DNA of 64,000 bases from Anoplolepis gracilipes. Its lineage: Eukaryota > Arthropoda > Insecta > Hymenoptera > Formicidae. The stretch covers positions 8,841,233 through 8,905,232 of the forward strand of contig NC_132973.1 in the NCBI RefSeq assembly GCF_047496725.1, read 5' to 3'. The position numbers and the translations under genes are program-made. How positions within the stretch are numbered: the stretch's first letter is position 1; each line of letters starts with the position of its first letter. The notes under the pieces are model-generated. The model did no database searches and was not told where the DNA came from. It saw only the letters and a program-made list of their open reading frames with translations. Positions 63,701-64,000 of the stretch are shown in pieces.

Positions 63701-64000
63701 TTCTTGTTTAAAAAGCTTTCATATTTTCAATTAAGACATTTAACCCTGAAGCTCCCTGTGTTTTACTGGTCGTAATTCAGTTTAAACTATTGCAGGAGAC
63801 GTTATCGAGAAGTTGCAGACTTCCTGGATTGCCGGCACGTCACGAGCAACGCTCGTACTCCAGCTTATCACGATCTCAACAAAGGACCATTGGTGCTTAT
63901 GGCTCTAGGACAGCGGGCACCGGTGGAGGATCCGGTGGGGGATCCGGTAATAATATAGCAGATAGCATGGAAGCTTCAGGAAACTCGCGGGAAGATAGTC
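49545..64000 (+). CDS. Pyrokinin/PBAN-type neuropeptide receptor (GPCR), 3' end outside window
   Basis: This is a rhodopsin-class receptor of the pyrokinin/PBAN group, the arthropod relatives of neuromedin U receptors; they bind amidated FXPRL-type peptides and usually signal through Gq. Coding exons are 49545-50370, 62449-62675 and 63796 onward. The N terminus has the sequons NNT (11-13) and NDT (33-35). TM1 covers about 52-78 (Asn71 of GN), TM2 88-110 (LAVSD), TM3 125-153 ending ERY (151-153), TM4 172-192, TM5 218-242, TM6 275-298 (CWAPFH, 285-290) and TM7 ending NPILY (335-339). Cys127 and Cys207 should form the extracellular disulfide. The tail is FRIAFTETLSRSC, then Ser/Gly-rich (GGGSGGGSG), and is cut by the window edge after about residue 419. 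Assignment to this group rests on ERYVAICHPF with LPQALQFGVV, and on the tail; it is a judgement by eye. The start codon has a good context (GCGATGG). Confidence 0.88.
50371..61065. other. Most of the 12.1-kb first coding intron of the receptor
   Basis: Very AT-rich intronic DNA. A frame at 55457-55729 is open for about 90 codons with no ATG near its start and no recognised family (see findings). Short TA runs occur near 56898-56920 and a long one at 57729-57780. The patch 52660-52760 has a less biased composition. No exon, RNA gene or transposon protein was recognised here. Confidence 0.4.
57729..57780. repeat. TA microsatellite
   Basis: An uninterrupted TA run of about 26 units. Confidence 0.9.
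61066..62174. mobile_element. Foldback element with about 210-bp inverted arms
   Basis: The left arm (61066-61274) and right arm (61966-62174) are inverted copies with roughly 90 percent identity by eye; both start TAAACACCGATGATTATAGA read inward. A second pair of inverted segments continues inside (61499-61575 and 61896-61965, sharing AATTTAACGCAAAATGTACG). A third copy of the arm's inner part lies at 61701-61813 in the same orientation as the right arm. The whole can fold into a long stem and has no coding capacity. It is probably a nonautonomous DNA element of the foldback type; no family is assigned. Confidence 0.75.
62449..62675 (+). CDS. Receptor exon 2 (TM6 and TM7)
   Basis: It completes Val276 and encodes residues 277-351. 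It contains CWAPFHVQRL, the third extracellular loop and TTINPILYNIMSNKFR. Acceptor TGTTTCAG, donor GTAAGA. Confidence 0.95.
63000..63758. mobile_element. MITE-like element in receptor intron 2
   Basis: The left end reads CAGGATGTTTCAGGGTTAAA and the reverse complement of the right end reads CAGGGAGCTTCAGGGTTAAA. The similarity continues for about 40 bp (TGTCTTAA, ATATGAA). The left half holds a tandem duplication of about 125-140 bp (near 63031-63156 and 63157-63298; shared blocks CTTTGTTTAAGAGATATTGA and AAAGTTACGGGTAAGAA). It has no coding potential. Elements with CAGG ends and this TTAACCCTGA motif are recognisable as dispersed insect repeats, but I cannot name the family. Confidence 0.65.
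63796..64000 (+). CDS. Receptor exon 3 (C-terminal tail, truncated by window edge)
   Basis: Residues 352 to about 419. It starts ETLSRSCRLPG, the family's post-TM7 segment with Cys358 as a possible lipid anchor. A Ser/Arg-rich stretch (SYSSLSRSQQR) suitable for phosphorylation follows, then a Gly/Ser repeat. The frame is still open at 64000. Acceptor TATTGCAG at 63795. Confidence 0.88.

Noticed and set aside
1..64000. tRNA, rRNA, CRISPR or operon-like features
   Set aside because: No cloverleaf with matching A and B boxes, no rRNA-like block and no regularly spaced repeats were found by reading both strands. The window is eukaryotic.

Overview
The window looks like a piece of an insect nuclear genome, most likely Hymenoptera and plausibly an ant (inference). 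The sequence is AT-rich, CpG is not depleted in the GC-richer patches, genes have many introns with GT-AG borders, and microsatellites and decayed DNA transposons are common. The protein-coding content is arthropod-type: a chitin-binding RR-2 cuticle protein and a pyrokinin/PBAN-type neuropeptide receptor, next to an animal neutral ceramidase. No prokaryotic features are present.

Layout. (1) 1-10944: no confident gene. It holds a deleted mariner transposon (2264-3166) with both inverted repeats and its TA duplication, and the tail of a Penelope-like retroelement (8977-9317). (2) 10975-44231, plus strand: a complete neutral ceramidase gene of 14 coding exons (706 codons). The first six exons sit at 11-15.2 kb and the last eight at 38.3-44.2 kb, separated by an intron of about 23.1 kb. 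(3) Inside that intron, on the minus strand, 20800-17752: a three-exon RR-2 cuticle protein gene (180 residues) whose first coding exon holds only three codons. The rest of the intron has GC-rich but non-coding blocks, a 324-bp inverted-repeat element and an interspersed repeat copy. (4) 44232-49204: intergenic DNA and a CpG-rich putative promoter/leader (about 48660-48880). (5) 49545-64000, plus strand: the first three coding exons of a pyrokinin/PBAN-family receptor. All seven membrane segments are present and the gene runs off the right edge inside its C-terminal tail. Its 12.1-kb first coding intron holds a large foldback element, and its second intron a MITE-like element that stops 37 bp before the splice acceptor.

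The three genes are not an operon and I see no shared pathway. The ceramidase is a secreted sphingolipid hydrolase, the cuticle protein binds chitin, and the receptor is a Gq-type neuropeptide GPCR. The interest lies in the nested antisense gene, in mobile-element fossils that can be read down to their ends, and in upstream ORFs in the receptor leader. Most other short open frames are chance frames in AT-rich or purine-rich DNA. All family assignments come from recognising motifs by eye; no database search was run.
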